A stretch of DNA of 56,831 bases from the NCBI RefSeq assembly GCF_014323665.1, contig NZ_JABVEB010000025.1:1-56831 (forward strand), in the 5' to 3' direction. The notes beneath the pieces are model-generated. The model was not told where the DNA came from and ran no database searches. It was given only the letters and a program-made list of their open reading frames with translations. Source of the DNA: Actinomadura sp. HBU206391 (GTDB taxonomy: Bacteria; Actinomycetota; Actinomycetes; Streptosporangiales; Streptosporangiaceae). Of the stretch, positions 34,995-45,553 are shown piece by piece (position 1 is the stretch's first letter; each line of letters opens with the position of its first letter). A program made the position numbers and the translations under genes.

Positions 34995-36196
34995 GGGCCT
35001 GGCCGTCCGCGATGAGATCCCGGCTGTGGACCGTGCGGATGCGGCTCACCGCCCTGTACACCGGGCTGTTCATCGTCACGGTGACCGGTCTGCTGATCGT
35101 CGTCAACGTGCTGCTCAAGCGGGTGCTCGTCGACAAGCTCGCGGTGGGTCTCAGCAACCCCATTCAGACGACCATCCACGTGGGGGCGGACACCGGCCCG
35201 GTTTCCGGTGGCGGTAAGTCCTTCGATCCGAAGCTCGAGAAGCTGAAGCAGTTGGAGGCGCAGGAGAAGGCCCAGGACGTCGGGCAGAGCGTACTGGCCT
35301 ACCAGTGGGCCGTGACCTGGATCGCGGTCGTCGTGCTGGCGGTCATCGCGGTGGCCGTCGGCTGGTGGCTGGCCGGCAGGGTGCTGCGACCGCTCCAGGT
35401 CATCACTGCGACCGCGCGGCGGCTGTCGCTGTCCAACCTGGACGAGCGGATCGCCCTCGCCGGCCCGCTCGACGAGCTCAAGGAACTCGCCGACACCTTC
35501 GACGCGATGCTCGAACGGCTGGAGCGCGCCGCGGTCGGCCAGCGCCAGTTCGTCGCCAACGCCTCGCACGAGTTGCGCACCCCCTTGGCGATCCAGCGAG
35601 CGGCGATCGAGATAGGGCTTGAAAATCCTTCCCTTGACCGGATCCCCGAGACCCGCGAGCAGCTCCTGCAGGCGAACCTGCGTACCGAGAAGCTCATCGA
35701 GGGGCTGCTGATGCTGGCCCAGGGCGAGCGTGGCCTCGACCACCGTGAGCCCGTCCAACTCGAAAGAATCATCGTTGAGATCACCGACCAGCATCGCGAT
35801 CTGGCGGACTCCGGTGGCGTGGCACTGGAGGTGGAGCTCGAGCCGGTGACCGTGAGCGCGGACCCGGTGCTGCTGGCGCGGCTAGCCGGCAACCTCGTGC
35901 ACAACGCGATCAAGCACAACCACCGCGGCGGGCGGGTTCTGATCCGCACCTCGCCCGACGTCGGCTTGACCGTGCGTAACACCGGTCCAGGCGTCCCGGC
36001 CCACCGCGTCCCCGAGTTGTTCGAGCCGTTCCGGCGGCTGCACGCGCCTCGCACAGGCACATCGGACGGCGTCGGGCTCGGGCTCTCCATCGTCGCCGCG
36101 ATCGCCGACGCCCACGACGCGAAGGTGTCCGCCGCACCGAACACCGACGGTGGTCTCACAGTCAGCGTCAGCGTGCCGGCGCTCACTCCGACCTGA
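34991..36196 (+). CDS. HAMP-containing sensor histidine kinase, module 1
   Basis: A 401-aa kinase: two transmembrane helices (about 22-42 and 108-128) flank a short extracytoplasmic loop, then HAMP, HisKA with His193 (NASHELRTPLA) and HATPase (N-box LVHNAIKHN, G-box GVGLGLSIV). It is coupled to the OmpR-type regulator by a GTGA overlap. Confidence 0.93.
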   Translation: MRAWPSAMRSRLWTVRMRLTALYTGLFIVTVTGLLIVVNVLLKRVLVDKLAVGLSNPIQTTIHVGADTGPVSGGGKSFDPKLEKLKQLEAQEKAQDVGQSVLAYQWAVTWIAVVVLAVIAVAVGWWLAGRVLRPLQVITATARRLSLSNLDERIALAGPLDELKELADTFDAMLERLERAAVGQRQFVANASHELRTPLAIQRAAIEIGLENPSLDRIPETREQLLQANLRTEKLIEGLLMLAQGERGLDHREPVQLERIIVEITDQHRDLADSGGVALEVELEPVTVSADPVLLARLAGNLVHNAIKHNHRGGRVLIRTSPDVGLTVRNTGPGVPAHRVPELFEPFRRLHAPRTGTSDGVGLGLSIVAAIADAHDAKVSAAPNTDGGLTVSVSVPALTPT

Positions 36197-36317
36197 GTAA
36201 TACCGGATTGTGGCCGTTGGTGTGCGATTCTGACCTGCCCTGCACAGCGTCGTCAGTGGCCGGGCGGTCACATCCGGCGCACCATGGGGCACGAACGAGG
36301 GCATTGAGAAGGACGCC

Positions 36318-37337
36318 ATGACAACGTATCGAGTAGCCACCGCCGACTACCACACCGGTGGTGAACCGTTCCGCATCGTCGCCGATCCTCCGGTCGCCAT
36401 CGAGGGGGCCACCGTCGCGGACCGTCGCATGTTCGCCATCGACGACGCCGAGGTGGACAACCTGCGCAAGTTGCTGTGCTTCGAGCCCCGCGGGCACGCG
36501 GACATGTACGGCGGATTCATCACCCCGCCCGACGACGCAGGTGCTCACTTCGGGGTGCTGTTCTGGCACAAGGACGGATTCTCGACCGCCTGTGGGCACG
36601 GCACCATCGCGCTCGGTGTCTGGGCCGTACAGACCGGCCGGGTCGCCCTTGATCCCTCTGGCACCACCGCCGTCGTCGTCGACGTTCCCTCGGGCAGAGT
36701 GACGACCCGGGTGCACACGACCGGGCAGCAGATCACCGGCGTCGATTTCGTCAGTGTCCCCAGCTATCGTCTGGGCGAGCAGGTCACCGTCCCGACCTCG
36801 CGTGGTGACCTCGTCGTCGACGTCGGCTACGGCGGCGCCATCTACGCACACCTGCGGGCCGACAGCGTCGGACTGAGCGTCACTCCCGAGAACTACTCCG
36901 ATCTCATCGCGATCGGACGCGAGGTGAAATGGGCGCTGAACGGTACCGAACACGCCCGCCATCCCGTCGATGATCGCCTCAGCGGAATCTATGGAACCAT
37001 CCTGTTCGACGACCTTGGCACCGACGACAACGGAAACCCGCACCAGCGCAACATCACCGTCTTCGCCGATGGCCAGGTCGATCGCTCCCCATGTGGCTCG
37101 GGGACCTGCTCACGGGTCGCTGTTCTCGCATCAACCGATCAACTAAAGCGGGGCCAGACCTTTATTCACGATTCGATCGTCGGTACCCGGTTCCACGCCC
37201 GGATCACCGAGGAGCTCAACGTCGACGGCCGTCCCGCTGTCGTCCCCGAGGTCACGGGAATGGCGTATCGGACCGGCGAGCACCGCTTCGAACTCGACCC
37301 CGCGGACGACCTCGGCACCGGATTCGTGCTCCGCTGA
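36318..37337 (+). CDS. Proline racemase / hydroxyproline epimerase family enzyme
   Basis: A 339-aa cytoplasmic enzyme of the proline racemase superfamily. Both catalytic positions are cysteine: Cys92 in STACGHGTIA and Cys259 in DRSPCGSGTCSR. That pattern fits racemases and epimerases rather than trans-3-hydroxyproline dehydratases, where one is usually Thr or Ser. No hydroxyproline catabolic genes are adjacent, so the substrate cannot be chosen. GAAGGA upstream supports the start. Confidence 0.88.
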   Translation: MTTYRVATADYHTGGEPFRIVADPPVAIEGATVADRRMFAIDDAEVDNLRKLLCFEPRGHADMYGGFITPPDDAGAHFGVLFWHKDGFSTACGHGTIALGVWAVQTGRVALDPSGTTAVVVDVPSGRVTTRVHTTGQQITGVDFVSVPSYRLGEQVTVPTSRGDLVVDVGYGGAIYAHLRADSVGLSVTPENYSDLIAIGREVKWALNGTEHARHPVDDRLSGIYGTILFDDLGTDDNGNPHQRNITVFADGQVDRSPCGSGTCSRVAVLASTDQLKRGQTFIHDSIVGTRFHARITEELNVDGRPAVVPEVTGMAYRTGEHRFELDPADDLGTGFVLR

Positions 37338-37704
37338 TGCGGCCACATCGGAAGGGAGAGCTCACGGCCGGGTGGTGAGTTCCTCCAATGTCGAACGGAT
37401 CGGTGTGGTTCTGGGCCGGCCAGGGTTGAGCGGCGGGACATCGGAGTGGCGTCGGGTTTCGAGAAGATCTGGTCGATCCATCCGGAGGGAGCGTTTCCCA
37501 TGGTGCGGTTCATCGGCCTCGTCCCCCTTTGTGTTGGGATCCTTGGACGTTCGACCAACCGCCCTCAGCCGCACAGCCACAGCCACCGGATGGATCGGCG
37601 CGTCGCTGCGCGCTTACCTTGTCGGCGTTCGCGATGTACGCGGTATGACCCGCCTTGGTTGATCAGGGCTGGACGGACCACGAGCCGCCGGACACACTGG
37701 CGCA
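37338..37704. other. Intergenic stretch with a possible relic
   Basis: A plus frame around 37446-37560 reads SGFEKIWSIHPEGAFPMVRF with natural-looking composition but has no recognisable family or ribosome site. Nothing else is evident. Confidence 0.3.
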
Positions 37705-38565
37705 ATGCCGACCGTCTACAAGAACCCACGTGGTCAACGCGCGGTGCGGAAATGGTGTTCGGAAGCCTTGGCGCGAGCGGACTTCCCACTCACCAACGCG
37801 ACCTTGGACACCAGCGTCGGCCGGGTGGAACTCACTTCCGCCGGAACCGGACGGCCGCGGGTCGTCATGGTGCCCGGAACCGGCTCCAACGCTGCGGTGG
37901 CTCTGCCGTGGCTGCAGGCGCTGTCGGTCCACTGGCCGACCGCAGTGGTGGATCTGCCGGGTCAGCCCGGACTCAGCGATCCGCGCCGGCCTCGCCGGGC
38001 CCGGCTGGCCTGGTACGGCCGAGCGCTGGATGAGGTTCTGGCGGCCATGGATGCCGACGGGGTTGTGTTGGTGGGCAATTCGCTGGGCGCCGCCGTGGCG
38101 CTGGCCGCCGGCTCGCCACGAATCACGGCGCGGGCGCTGGTCTCACCCGCCGGCTTCATCCGTCTCAGTGTGGACCCGAAACTGGCACTGGCTTCGGCCG
38201 TTTGGCTGCTGCGTCCCACAGCCGAACACACCCGCCGCATGCTCCGGTTGTTCGTCGCCCCCGGCGCGGACCCGCCCGAGACCGAGGTGGAGTGGATGGC
38301 CCTCATGGCCACCTGTTGCCGCACGACTCTGGCCCCCCCGCCCCTGCCCACCGAACTGCTGGCCCGTCGCGCCGAGCGGCCGTGTGTAGTCGGGGTCGGA
38401 GAACATGACCGGTTCCTGCCGCCCCAACGACTGGCACAGGCAGTGCGCCGAACCATGAACCTCGACGTTCGGGTCTTCTCCGGCTTCGGCCACCTGACCA
38501 CCGCGGCTCACCTCGACGAGGTGGTGTCCCTGGTGGCCGAGGTTGACGATCCGCCCGCCGGCTGA
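37705..38565 (+). CDS. Alpha/beta-hydrolase
   Basis: A 286-aa hydrolase. The oxyanion-type turn VPGTGSN, nucleophile elbow VGNSLG (Ser126), acid in VGEHDRF and catalytic His in FGHLTT appear in the expected order of the fold. A cap region lies between about 150 and 220. Substrate unknown. The upstream ribosome site is weak, so the start could be slightly downstream. Confidence 0.82.
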   Translation: MPTVYKNPRGQRAVRKWCSEALARADFPLTNATLDTSVGRVELTSAGTGRPRVVMVPGTGSNAAVALPWLQALSVHWPTAVVDLPGQPGLSDPRRPRRARLAWYGRALDEVLAAMDADGVVLVGNSLGAAVALAAGSPRITARALVSPAGFIRLSVDPKLALASAVWLLRPTAEHTRRMLRLFVAPGADPPETEVEWMALMATCCRTTLAPPPLPTELLARRAERPCVVGVGEHDRFLPPQRLAQAVRRTMNLDVRVFSGFGHLTTAAHLDEVVSLVAEVDDPPAG

Positions 38566-38757
38566 GCCGGACAGTCCCTCTACTCGCGCAGGCCACGGTG
38601 GAGCCGATCTCACCGGTGGTCGGGCACTTTGCATACACGACACGATCGCCAACCCACGGGGCAGCTCGGGCAGCCGTCTCGGCGATCCCGAGCCTCTGGA
38701 GCGGACCCCATTGTTTCGGTCACCCACAGGCTGATCGGCAATGTGAGCCGTCGTACA

Positions 38758-39396
38758 TCAGCCCGGATTCGCCCAGTAGTCCGGTGACGCCTTCGTCTTC
38801 GCTGCGGACTCCGCGGTCTCGAAACCGGGCGCCATCGAGGCGTCCGTCCCAGCCATGTACTGGTGATGATCGATGCCAAGTAGCCGGATCCAGCTCTGCT
38901 GCCCGAAGGTGAGGGCGACGAAGCAACCCAACTCGACCAGCTCGGCCTCCGAGAAGTGATCGTGGAGGCGCTTCCAGAAGGCATCGTCGGTGTCCAGGCG
39001 CCATGCGATTGCCTCGGCGTAGGCAAGAGCAGCCTTCTGCCGCGCGTCGTACTTTGCCGAGGACTCGAAATTCAGAAGTTCGTCGTACTGCTGCTCGAGC
39101 AGACCCGCGGTGGTCGCCTTGATCGAGCGTTGGTTGCCGCAGAACTCGCATTTCACAGTGCGCGAGATGTAGACCCTGCACAGTTCTTTGATGCTGTGGT
39201 CGCACACACCGGTGTGGAAGAGCGCCTTCCATGAGTCGGCGAACGCCCAGAACGCGTTCGGAGCGTTCGCCCGAACCGCCGAGCTCTCCGGTCGGGGCGT
39301 GCCCTCCTTGGCGCACCGGTGAATCTCCTCCTGCATCCGCTCGTCCATCGCTTCGAGCGGTACATAACCGATGCGCTGCCTGGCCGTCTCCTCCAT
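38758..39396 (-). CDS. Carboxymuconolactone decarboxylase/AhpD-like protein
   Basis: A 212-aa all-helical protein. The segment HSIKELCRVYISRTVKCEFC carries a CxxC typical of AhpD/CMD proteins, although the usual downstream His is replaced (CEFCGNQRS). The start is supported by GAGGAG. Members act as peroxidase partners or decarboxylases; the context, convergent with an alpha/beta hydrolase, gives no decision. Confidence 0.82.
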   Translation of the reverse strand: MEETARQRIGYVPLEAMDERMQEEIHRCAKEGTPRPESSAVRANAPNAFWAFADSWKALFHTGVCDHSIKELCRVYISRTVKCEFCGNQRSIKATTAGLLEQQYDELLNFESSAKYDARQKAALAYAEAIAWRLDTDDAFWKRLHDHFSEAELVELGCFVALTFGQQSWIRLLGIDHHQYMAGTDASMAPGFETAESAAKTKASPDYWANPG

Positions 39397-39664
39397 GGTC
39401 GCTCCTCTGACTTCTGGTGGGTGTGGGAAATCGTGACCCCAGCATGCGTGCTATGTCAATCGATGATCGATTTGCGGATCTGGGCAGGGCGCGGCGGGTC
39501 TCGCCGTGTACGTAGCCTTCAACAGACCCAGGATCTTACGGTCGAACTCGGGGAGGCTCCTGGGCATGCTGACCTTTCTCAGCGGTCGAGCCCCTCGAAT
39601 TGGGTGTCCTGGTCACCACTTTTCGGGGAGGCGCCGGACGGGCCGTAGAGCCGAATGTAGGGGC

Positions 39665-40210
39665 ATGACTCTACGTAAGCTTCTCATCGCCTGGTGCGCG
39701 GCGACCGCGCTGGTGGCGGGGTGCGGCGGTGGCTCCGGCGGCGACGCCGGCGGCTCCGGTGGACGTCCCTCTGCCTCCCCGACCCCGAACGAGGCCGCGG
39801 CGATGCGCGCGGTCTCAACGTGCATGCGCGCCAACGGCTATCCGAACTTCCCCGATCCGACTCAAAACCCTGAGACCGGCGAGTGGGACTTTCCCTCACA
39901 GGGCGTCCCCAGAAGGGCGAAGACCTCCTGCGACTCGCTCGTGAGGCAGGCAAAGGCGCTCCACCGGAAGAAGGACACCCAGAAGGTGTCCGCCGCGGAG
40001 ATGGCGAAGTTGCGCCAGTTCGCAAAGTGCATGCGGCAGCAGGGTGTCGCCGACTGGCCGGATCCCGACGAATACGGCGGCTTCGCCGTGCCGGCCCGGC
40101 TGAACCCTCCGAACGGCATGAAGCAGGTCGAGACCCAGCAACAGGCCTGCATCAAGTACGTGCCCGGCGGAAAGATCCGCATCGCACCACCCGGTTCCGG
40201 CGGGAAATGA
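39665..40210 (+). CDS. Lipoprotein of MacB-like module 2
   Basis: A 181-aa lipoprotein with lipobox VAGC and a Gly-rich linker. Motifs CMRANGYPNFPDP and CMRQQGVADWPDP match the repeats of the module 1 lipoprotein. It lies 1 base before the adaptor gene. Confidence 0.82.
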   Translation: MTLRKLLIAWCAATALVAGCGGGSGGDAGGSGGRPSASPTPNEAAAMRAVSTCMRANGYPNFPDPTQNPETGEWDFPSQGVPRRAKTSCDSLVRQAKALHRKKDTQKVSAAEMAKLRQFAKCMRQQGVADWPDPDEYGGFAVPARLNPPNGMKQVETQQQACIKYVPGGKIRIAPPGSGGK

Positions 40211-40211
40211 C

Positions 40212-41330
40212 ATGAGGCGAATGAGGGCCGCCGCGGCCACGGGTATCGCGCTGGCCGGGATCGCGGGCGCGGCGGGCTGGGCGGTGACCAGCGGCCGCGC
40301 CGCTGACAGCGGGCAGCGGCCGGTGACCGGGGTGACGACCAGTACCGCGGCGGTGGTGCGCACCGACGTCGCCCAACGCAGGCAGGTCAACGGCACGCTC
40401 GGGCACGCAGGAACCTATGACGTGATCGCCACCGGCCAGGGGACGCTCACCCGGCTTCCCTCGGTCGGCCAGGTGGTGAAACGCGGCGAGGCCGCCTACG
40501 AGGTCGACGGCTCCCCGGTGGTGTTGCTGTACGGGAGGCGGCCGGCGTGGCGGGCGTTCTCATCCGGGATGACCGACGGCACCGATGTCAGGCAACTGGA
40601 GACCAACCTGAAGGCCCTGGGCTACGGGGCCGCGATGACGGTCGACAGGCACTTCTCCACCGCGACCTACTGGGCGATCCGGGCCTGGCAGAAGGACGCC
40701 CGTCTGACGGTGACCGGCACCGTGCCGCTCGGGCAGATCGTGTTCACGCCCGCCGCCGTACGGATCAGCACGCACGACCTCAAGATCGGCACGCGGGTGC
40801 AGCCCGGCACCCGGGTCGAACGCGGCACCAGCGCCGAGCGGGCGGTGACCGCACAATTGTCGCCCGCCGAGATCCCCCGCGTGCGGGTCGGCGACCCGGT
40901 CGTCGTCACCCTGCCCGAAGGCGGCACCGTCAGGGGAAAGATCACCGTGGTGGGCGCGGTCGCGGTGCCGACGTCCGGCGGGGGAGACGACTCCGGCAAC
41001 GGCCCGGACGGAGGCGGCTCCGGCGGCGAGAACGAATCGATCGCGCCGATCACGATAAAGGTGACCGGGAAGATCCGCGGGTTCCTCGACCAGGCCGAGG
41101 TCCAGGTCGCGATCACTGAGGAGGCCCACGAGGACGTACTCGCGGTGCCGATGACGGCGCTGCGCGCCCTGCCGGGCGGCAAGTACAAGGTGATCGTCGT
41201 CGACGGCACCGCGACGCGGCACGTGCCCGTCGAGACCGGCCTGTTCGACGAGACCGCCGGGCTGGTCGAGGTCGAAGGACCAGGCCTGTCCGAGGGCCAG
41301 AAGGTCGAGGTGCCCCGTGACGGTTCTTGA
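40212..41330 (+). CDS. Peptidoglycan-binding-like efflux adaptor, module 2
   Basis: A 372-aa paralogue of 32642-33772 with the same order: N-terminal helix, VNGTLGHAG segment, [15 protein letters not shown], a peptidoglycan-binding-like insert ([34 protein letters not shown]) and C-terminal beta domains with a Gly/Ser-rich loop. It overlaps the ATPase by 14 bases. Confidence 0.88.
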   Translation: MRRMRAAAATGIALAGIAGAAGWAVTSGRAADSGQRPVTGVTTSTAAVVRTDVAQRRQVNGTLGHAGTYDVIATGQGTLTRLPSVGQVVKRGEAAYEVDGSPVVLLYGRRPAWRAFSSGMTDGTDVRQLETNLKALGYGAAMTVDRHFSTATYWAIRAWQKDARLTVTGTVPLGQIVFTPAAVRISTHDLKIGTRVQPGTRVERGTSAERAVTAQLSPAEIPRVRVGDPVVVTLPEGGTVRGKITVVGAVAVPTSGGGDDSGNGPDGGGSGGENESIAPITIKVTGKIRGFLDQAEVQVAITEEAHEDVLAVPMTALRALPGGKYKVIVVDGTATRHVPVETGLFDETAGLVEVEGPGLSEGQKVEVPRDGS

Positions 41331-41982
41331 GCTGCGCGACGTACGGAAGACCTACCCCGGCGAACCTCCCGTGGAATCCGTACGCGGGGTGAGTCTGACC
41401 ATCGAGCAGGGCGACATGGTCGCCGTCCGGGGCGCCTCCGGATCCGGCAAGTCGACTCTGCTGCATCTGATGGCCGCTCTGGACAAGCCGACCAGCGGAT
41501 CCGTCCGCCTTGACGGGCACAGCGTGGAGTCACTGTCGAGCCGGCGTCTGGCGGGGCTGCGCGCCTACCGGGTCGGCGTGGTGTTCCAGCAGTTCTTCCT
41601 CCTCGAAGCACTGACGGCACTCGACAACGTCGCAACCGGACTGCTCTACCGCGGGGTGCCCGCCGCCCGCCGCCGCGTGGCCGCCGCCGACGCACTCGAC
41701 CGGGTCGGCCTCGGGCATCGGATGCACCATCGGGCCACGAAGCTGTCCGGTGGTGAACGCCAGCGGGTCGCCATCGCCCGTGCCGTCGTCGGCCGCCCCG
41801 CGATCGTCTTCGCCGACGAACCCACCGGCAACCTCGACTCCACCACCGGCGCGGAGATCCTCGATCTCATCCGCGAGCTCAATGACGAGGGCACCACCCT
41901 CGTCATCGTCACCCACGAAGAGGCCGTTGCCGCCGCATGCCGTCGCCGTATCGAGCTGAGGGACGGTCGGGTCATCACATGA
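41317..41982 (+). CDS. MacB/LolD-like ABC ATPase, module 2
   Basis: A 221-aa ATPase with Walker A ASGSGKST, signature LSGGERQR, Walker [13 protein letters not shown] and switch His in VTHEEAVA. It is the paralogue of 31914-32645. GTG start; overlaps the adaptor and the permease. Confidence 0.94.
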   Translation: MTVLELRDVRKTYPGEPPVESVRGVSLTIEQGDMVAVRGASGSGKSTLLHLMAALDKPTSGSVRLDGHSVESLSSRRLAGLRAYRVGVVFQQFFLLEALTALDNVATGLLYRGVPAARRRVAAADALDRVGLGHRMHHRATKLSGGERQRVAIARAVVGRPAIVFADEPTGNLDSTTGAEILDLIRELNDEGTTLVIVTHEEAVAAACRRRIELRDGRVIT

Positions 41983-43211
41983 CGAACACACCCGTGAAGC
42001 GCACCGGCACACCGGTGAAACACACCGTCCCCAAGAGCACGCTGCGGGCCGCGGATCTGCTGCCGACCGGCACGCTTGGTCTGCGCTCCCGCAAGTTGCG
42101 GGCCCTGCTCTCCGGGCTCGGCATCGCGATCGGCATCGCGTCGATCGTCGCGGTCCTCGGCATCACCCGCTCCAGCCAGTCCAACCTCCTCACCCAGCTC
42201 GACCAGCTGGGCACCAACCTGCTGACCGTCGTCAACGGCGAAAGCCAGGACGGGGCCGAGACCCAGCTCGAGGCCACGGCCGCGCCGATGATCCGCCAGG
42301 TGCCCAAGGTGCTGTCCGTCGCGCCCACCGCCCAACTGACGGGCGCCAGGGTCTACCTCAACGACCATGTCCCGCCGGGCCAGACCGGCGGGAGGGTCGT
42401 ACGAGCCTGCGATGCCACGCTGTTGTCCACCCTCGACGGGTCATTGCTGACCGGGCGGTTCCTGGACCCGGGGCCCTATCCCGTCACCGTCCTCGGGTAC
42501 GAGGCCGCGACGACGCTCGGCATCAAGCAGGTCGGCCCCTCCACCCGGGTCTGGCTCGGCGGGCACTGGTTCACCGTCACCGGGATCCTCCGGCCGTTCC
42601 CCTTCGCCCCGGAAATCGACCGATCGGCCCTGGTCTCCTTCGCCGCCGCCACCCGGCTCCTCGACTACGACGGCCGCCCCAGCCGCGTCTACCTGCGCGC
42701 CGACCCGGACCATGTCTCCGACGTCCTCGAGGTCCTCGCCCCGACCGCCAGCCCCGTCGATCCCGCCCGGGTCGACGTCAACCGCCCTTCGGACGCTCTG
42801 ACCGCCCAACTCGCCGCCAAGGAATCCGGTGCCGCCCTCATCCTCGGCCTCGGCGCCATCGCGCTGCTCGTCGGCGCCATCGGCATCGCCAACGTGATGG
42901 TCATCTCGGTACTCGAGCGACGCTCCGAGATTGGGCTGCGCCGTGCCCTCGGCGCCGCGCGTCTTCACGTGGCCGCGCAGTTCCTCACCGAATCACTCGT
43001 CCTGTCCGCGCTGGGCGGTGCGGCCGGTCTTCTCTTCGGCTCCACGGTCACCGCCGTGATGGCCTACAACCGGGGCTGGGCCATCCTCATCCCCCCACAA
43101 GCGCTCTGGGGCGGCCTCGCGGTGGCCATCACGGCAGGCGCACTCGCCGGGCTTTATCCGGCTCTGCGCGCAGCCCGGGTTCCTCCGACCGACGCCCTAC
43201 GGACCGTCTAG
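41979..43211 (+). CDS. MacB-like ABC permease, module 2
   Basis: A 410-aa permease, the same length as the module 1 paralogue, with one N-terminal helix, an extracytoplasmic domain and three C-terminal helices around [20 protein letters not shown]. The ATG overlaps the ATPase stop by four bases. A NarL-type two-component system follows 39 bases downstream in the same direction. Confidence 0.92.
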   Translation: MTNTPVKRTGTPVKHTVPKSTLRAADLLPTGTLGLRSRKLRALLSGLGIAIGIASIVAVLGITRSSQSNLLTQLDQLGTNLLTVVNGESQDGAETQLEATAAPMIRQVPKVLSVAPTAQLTGARVYLNDHVPPGQTGGRVVRACDATLLSTLDGSLLTGRFLDPGPYPVTVLGYEAATTLGIKQVGPSTRVWLGGHWFTVTGILRPFPFAPEIDRSALVSFAAATRLLDYDGRPSRVYLRADPDHVSDVLEVLAPTASPVDPARVDVNRPSDALTAQLAAKESGAALILGLGAIALLVGAIGIANVMVISVLERRSEIGLRRALGAARLHVAAQFLTESLVLSALGGAAGLLFGSTVTAVMAYNRGWAILIPPQALWGGLAVAITAGALAGLYPALRAARVPPTDALRTV

Positions 43212-43250
43212 GTAATCTCAGGTGACCCCCCTACATGGTGGAGGCGGTGC

Positions 43251-44810
43251 ATGTTCGCCCGGTTCGGTCTGCGATCTCGGATGGCGGCGTCGTACATGGT
43301 GGTCTCGGCGGCGGCCGTTCTGCTGGTGGAAGGGGTTCTGCTGACGCTGGTCGCGCCCCAGATGCGCGCCGCCTCCGAAGAGGCGGCCGAGGCCGATGAC
43401 AGAGCGGCCCATGCGGCGGATGACGCGGCCCTGGCGAAGACGAGGGGCGGCACCGCGGAGGACGCCACGAGGTTGGGTGAGATCGCGACGAGTCTTGCCC
43501 ACCGCCGGAAATGGCGATCGGACGAGGTGTTGCTGGCCGCTGCGGTGGAGCAGGGGTTCGCGGACTTCGCGGTGGTCCAGGAGGCCAAACGGCGCAAGTT
43601 CCCTGACGGGCCGTGGGAGGCCATCGAGGCGGTGGCCACGCCGGATGGGCGGGTGGTGGCGAGCACGACGCCGAAGGTCCTGCCGATCGGATCCGCGCTG
43701 CCCGCCGGGACCGTCGGCTCGTCCCTTCGCACCGGCCGTGGCGAGTCGGGCCAGTGGGCGACCCGCCCGGTGATGATCACTACGGGGCCGAACACGGGTG
43801 CCCGGGTGATCGGTGTGGTCCATCTGCGCCTACCCCTGGAGAAGCCCCGGAAAGAAACGAAAGGCGTTGCCGCAGAGGACACGGTGAAGACCGATCAGTC
43901 TGGACGAAAGCCCGCGGTCAAGAGCACAGGCCCGGTCGAGGGTCTCCTGATGCCGGGTCTGATCGTTCTGGTCCTGCTGCTTCCGGTGGGCTTGTTGTTC
44001 GGACTGCTGAGCACGGGACGTCTCATCCGGCGGATCAGGCGCCTGGCGGAAAGCACGGTCACCATGGCGGATGGTGATCTACAGACCCGGGTTCCGGTAA
44101 CGGGCGGTGATGAGGTCGGCCGGCTGGAGGAAGGGTTCAACTGGATGGCGGAGCGGCTCGAGTCGGCGGTTCGGCTGGAGCGTGATACCGCGGGCGCCGA
44201 GGCGCGGCGGGCCGAACGGAGCAGGATCGCAAGGGAGCTTCATGACTCGGTGTCCCAGGATCTGTTCTCGTTGAGCCTGCTGGCGGGAGGTATGCGCAGG
44301 GCGCTGCCGGCCGAGTCGGCGCTGCGGCGTCAGGCCGAGTCGATGGAGCGCACCGTCGATCGCACGATGCGGGAGATGCGGGCGATGCTCCTGGAGCTGC
44401 GGCCCGTCACGCTGGACGACGCCGGGCTGGTGGCGGCCCTGGGCGAACTGTGCCGGTCCTACGAGGCGCGACTGGGCATCCGGATCTCGGCCGATATCGG
44501 GGAGCTTCAGGTGGAGCCGGCGGTCGAACTCGCCGTGCTGCGAGTGGCGCAGGAGGCGCTCGGCAACGCGGCCAGGCATGGTGCGGCCAAGGTCATCGAG
44601 CTGAGCGTCGCGGAGGTCGAGGGCCATGTGGTGATGGCGATATCCGATCAAGGACGGGGTTTCGATCCGGCGCAGGTCGGCGAGCGGCACGGGATGGGCT
44701 TGGAGTTGATGCGTGAGCGGGTCACCGAACTCGGCGGCACGTTCGACGTGGCGAGTGCTCCCAGGTGTGGCACAACGGTGCGGGTACGGATTCCAGGAGG
44801 CGTGTCGTGA
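43251..44810 (+). CDS. HAMP-containing NarL-type sensor kinase, module 2
   Basis: A 519-aa kinase. Helices at about 12-34 and 233-253 flank a 200-residue extracytoplasmic sensor (single-Cache-like in size, with LPIGSALPAGTVG). HAMP, HisKA_3 with His331 (ARELHDSVSQDL) and HATPase (GMGLELMRERV) follow. It is probably in the same transcript as the module 2 pump. Confidence 0.92.
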   Translation: MFARFGLRSRMAASYMVVSAAAVLLVEGVLLTLVAPQMRAASEEAAEADDRAAHAADDAALAKTRGGTAEDATRLGEIATSLAHRRKWRSDEVLLAAAVEQGFADFAVVQEAKRRKFPDGPWEAIEAVATPDGRVVASTTPKVLPIGSALPAGTVGSSLRTGRGESGQWATRPVMITTGPNTGARVIGVVHLRLPLEKPRKETKGVAAEDTVKTDQSGRKPAVKSTGPVEGLLMPGLIVLVLLLPVGLLFGLLSTGRLIRRIRRLAESTVTMADGDLQTRVPVTGGDEVGRLEEGFNWMAERLESAVRLERDTAGAEARRAERSRIARELHDSVSQDLFSLSLLAGGMRRALPAESALRRQAESMERTVDRTMREMRAMLLELRPVTLDDAGLVAALGELCRSYEARLGIRISADIGELQVEPAVELAVLRVAQEALGNAARHGAAKVIELSVAEVEGHVVMAISDQGRGFDPAQVGERHGMGLELMRERVTELGGTFDVASAPRCGTTVRVRIPGGVS

Positions 44811-45496
44811 TCCGGGTACTGATCGTGGACGATCACGAGGTGGTCCGGCAGGGGCTCCGGTTCGTGCTGGAGCAGGAATCGGACATCCAGATCGTCGGGG
44901 AGTGCGCAGACGGGCACAGCGCCGTGGCCGCGATCCAGGCGATTGAGCCCGACGTGGTGCTGCTGGACATGGTGATGCCCGGTCTGGACGGGATGGGGGT
45001 GCTGCGTGCTCTCCGGGAGCGCTCTGCGAAACCAGCGGTGATCGTGCTCACCTCGTTTCTGGCCGACGACCGGACGATGGACGCGGTCCGCGCCGGGGCC
45101 CTGTCGTACCTGCCGAAGACGACGGCGGTAGAACGGGTGGTCGAGGCCGTGCGCGCTGCCGCCGTGGGCGGCAGTGTGCTGGACCCGGGCGTGGCGGCGC
45201 TGTTGGTCCAGCGCGTACGAGACGAGCCGGATCACGGCCCGATGCGGGTGCTGTCCCCCCGGGAACGGGAGGTGCTGGCGGCCCTGTCGAGGGGGCGTTC
45301 CAACCGGGAAATCGCCCGTACGCTCACGCTCAGCGAAGAAACGGTGAAGTCGTACGTCTCCAGCATTCTGACCAAGCTCGGCCTGCAGGACCGCACCCAA
45401 GCGGCGATCTTCGGTTTGCAGCAGGGGCTCGTCTCGCTGGACGCGGCCCTGCTAGAGGACCAGGAGACCAGGCAGCGGCCGTCTGAACGGACCTGA
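44807..45496 (+). CDS. NarL/LuxR-type response regulator, module 2
   Basis: A 229-aa response regulator with receiver Asp54 (VLLDMVMP) and LuxR HTH LSPREREVLAALSRGRSNREI. The GTG start overlaps the kinase stop. It would control the second pump module. Confidence 0.93.
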   Translation: MIRVLIVDDHEVVRQGLRFVLEQESDIQIVGECADGHSAVAAIQAIEPDVVLLDMVMPGLDGMGVLRALRERSAKPAVIVLTSFLADDRTMDAVRAGALSYLPKTTAVERVVEAVRAAAVGGSVLDPGVAALLVQRVRDEPDHGPMRVLSPREREVLAALSRGRSNREIARTLTLSEETVKSYVSSILTKLGLQDRTQAAIFGLQQGLVSLDAALLEDQETRQRPSERT

Positions 45497-45553
45497 GGCA
45501 TCTGCTCATCTGCACTCCAACGGCATCGAAGACGTCGATGCTCCCTGAGCGGC

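Noticed and set aside
43208..43882. Minus frame opposite the module 2 kinase
   Set aside because: The plus strand encodes a full kinase with all motifs; the minus frame is low-complexity shadow.
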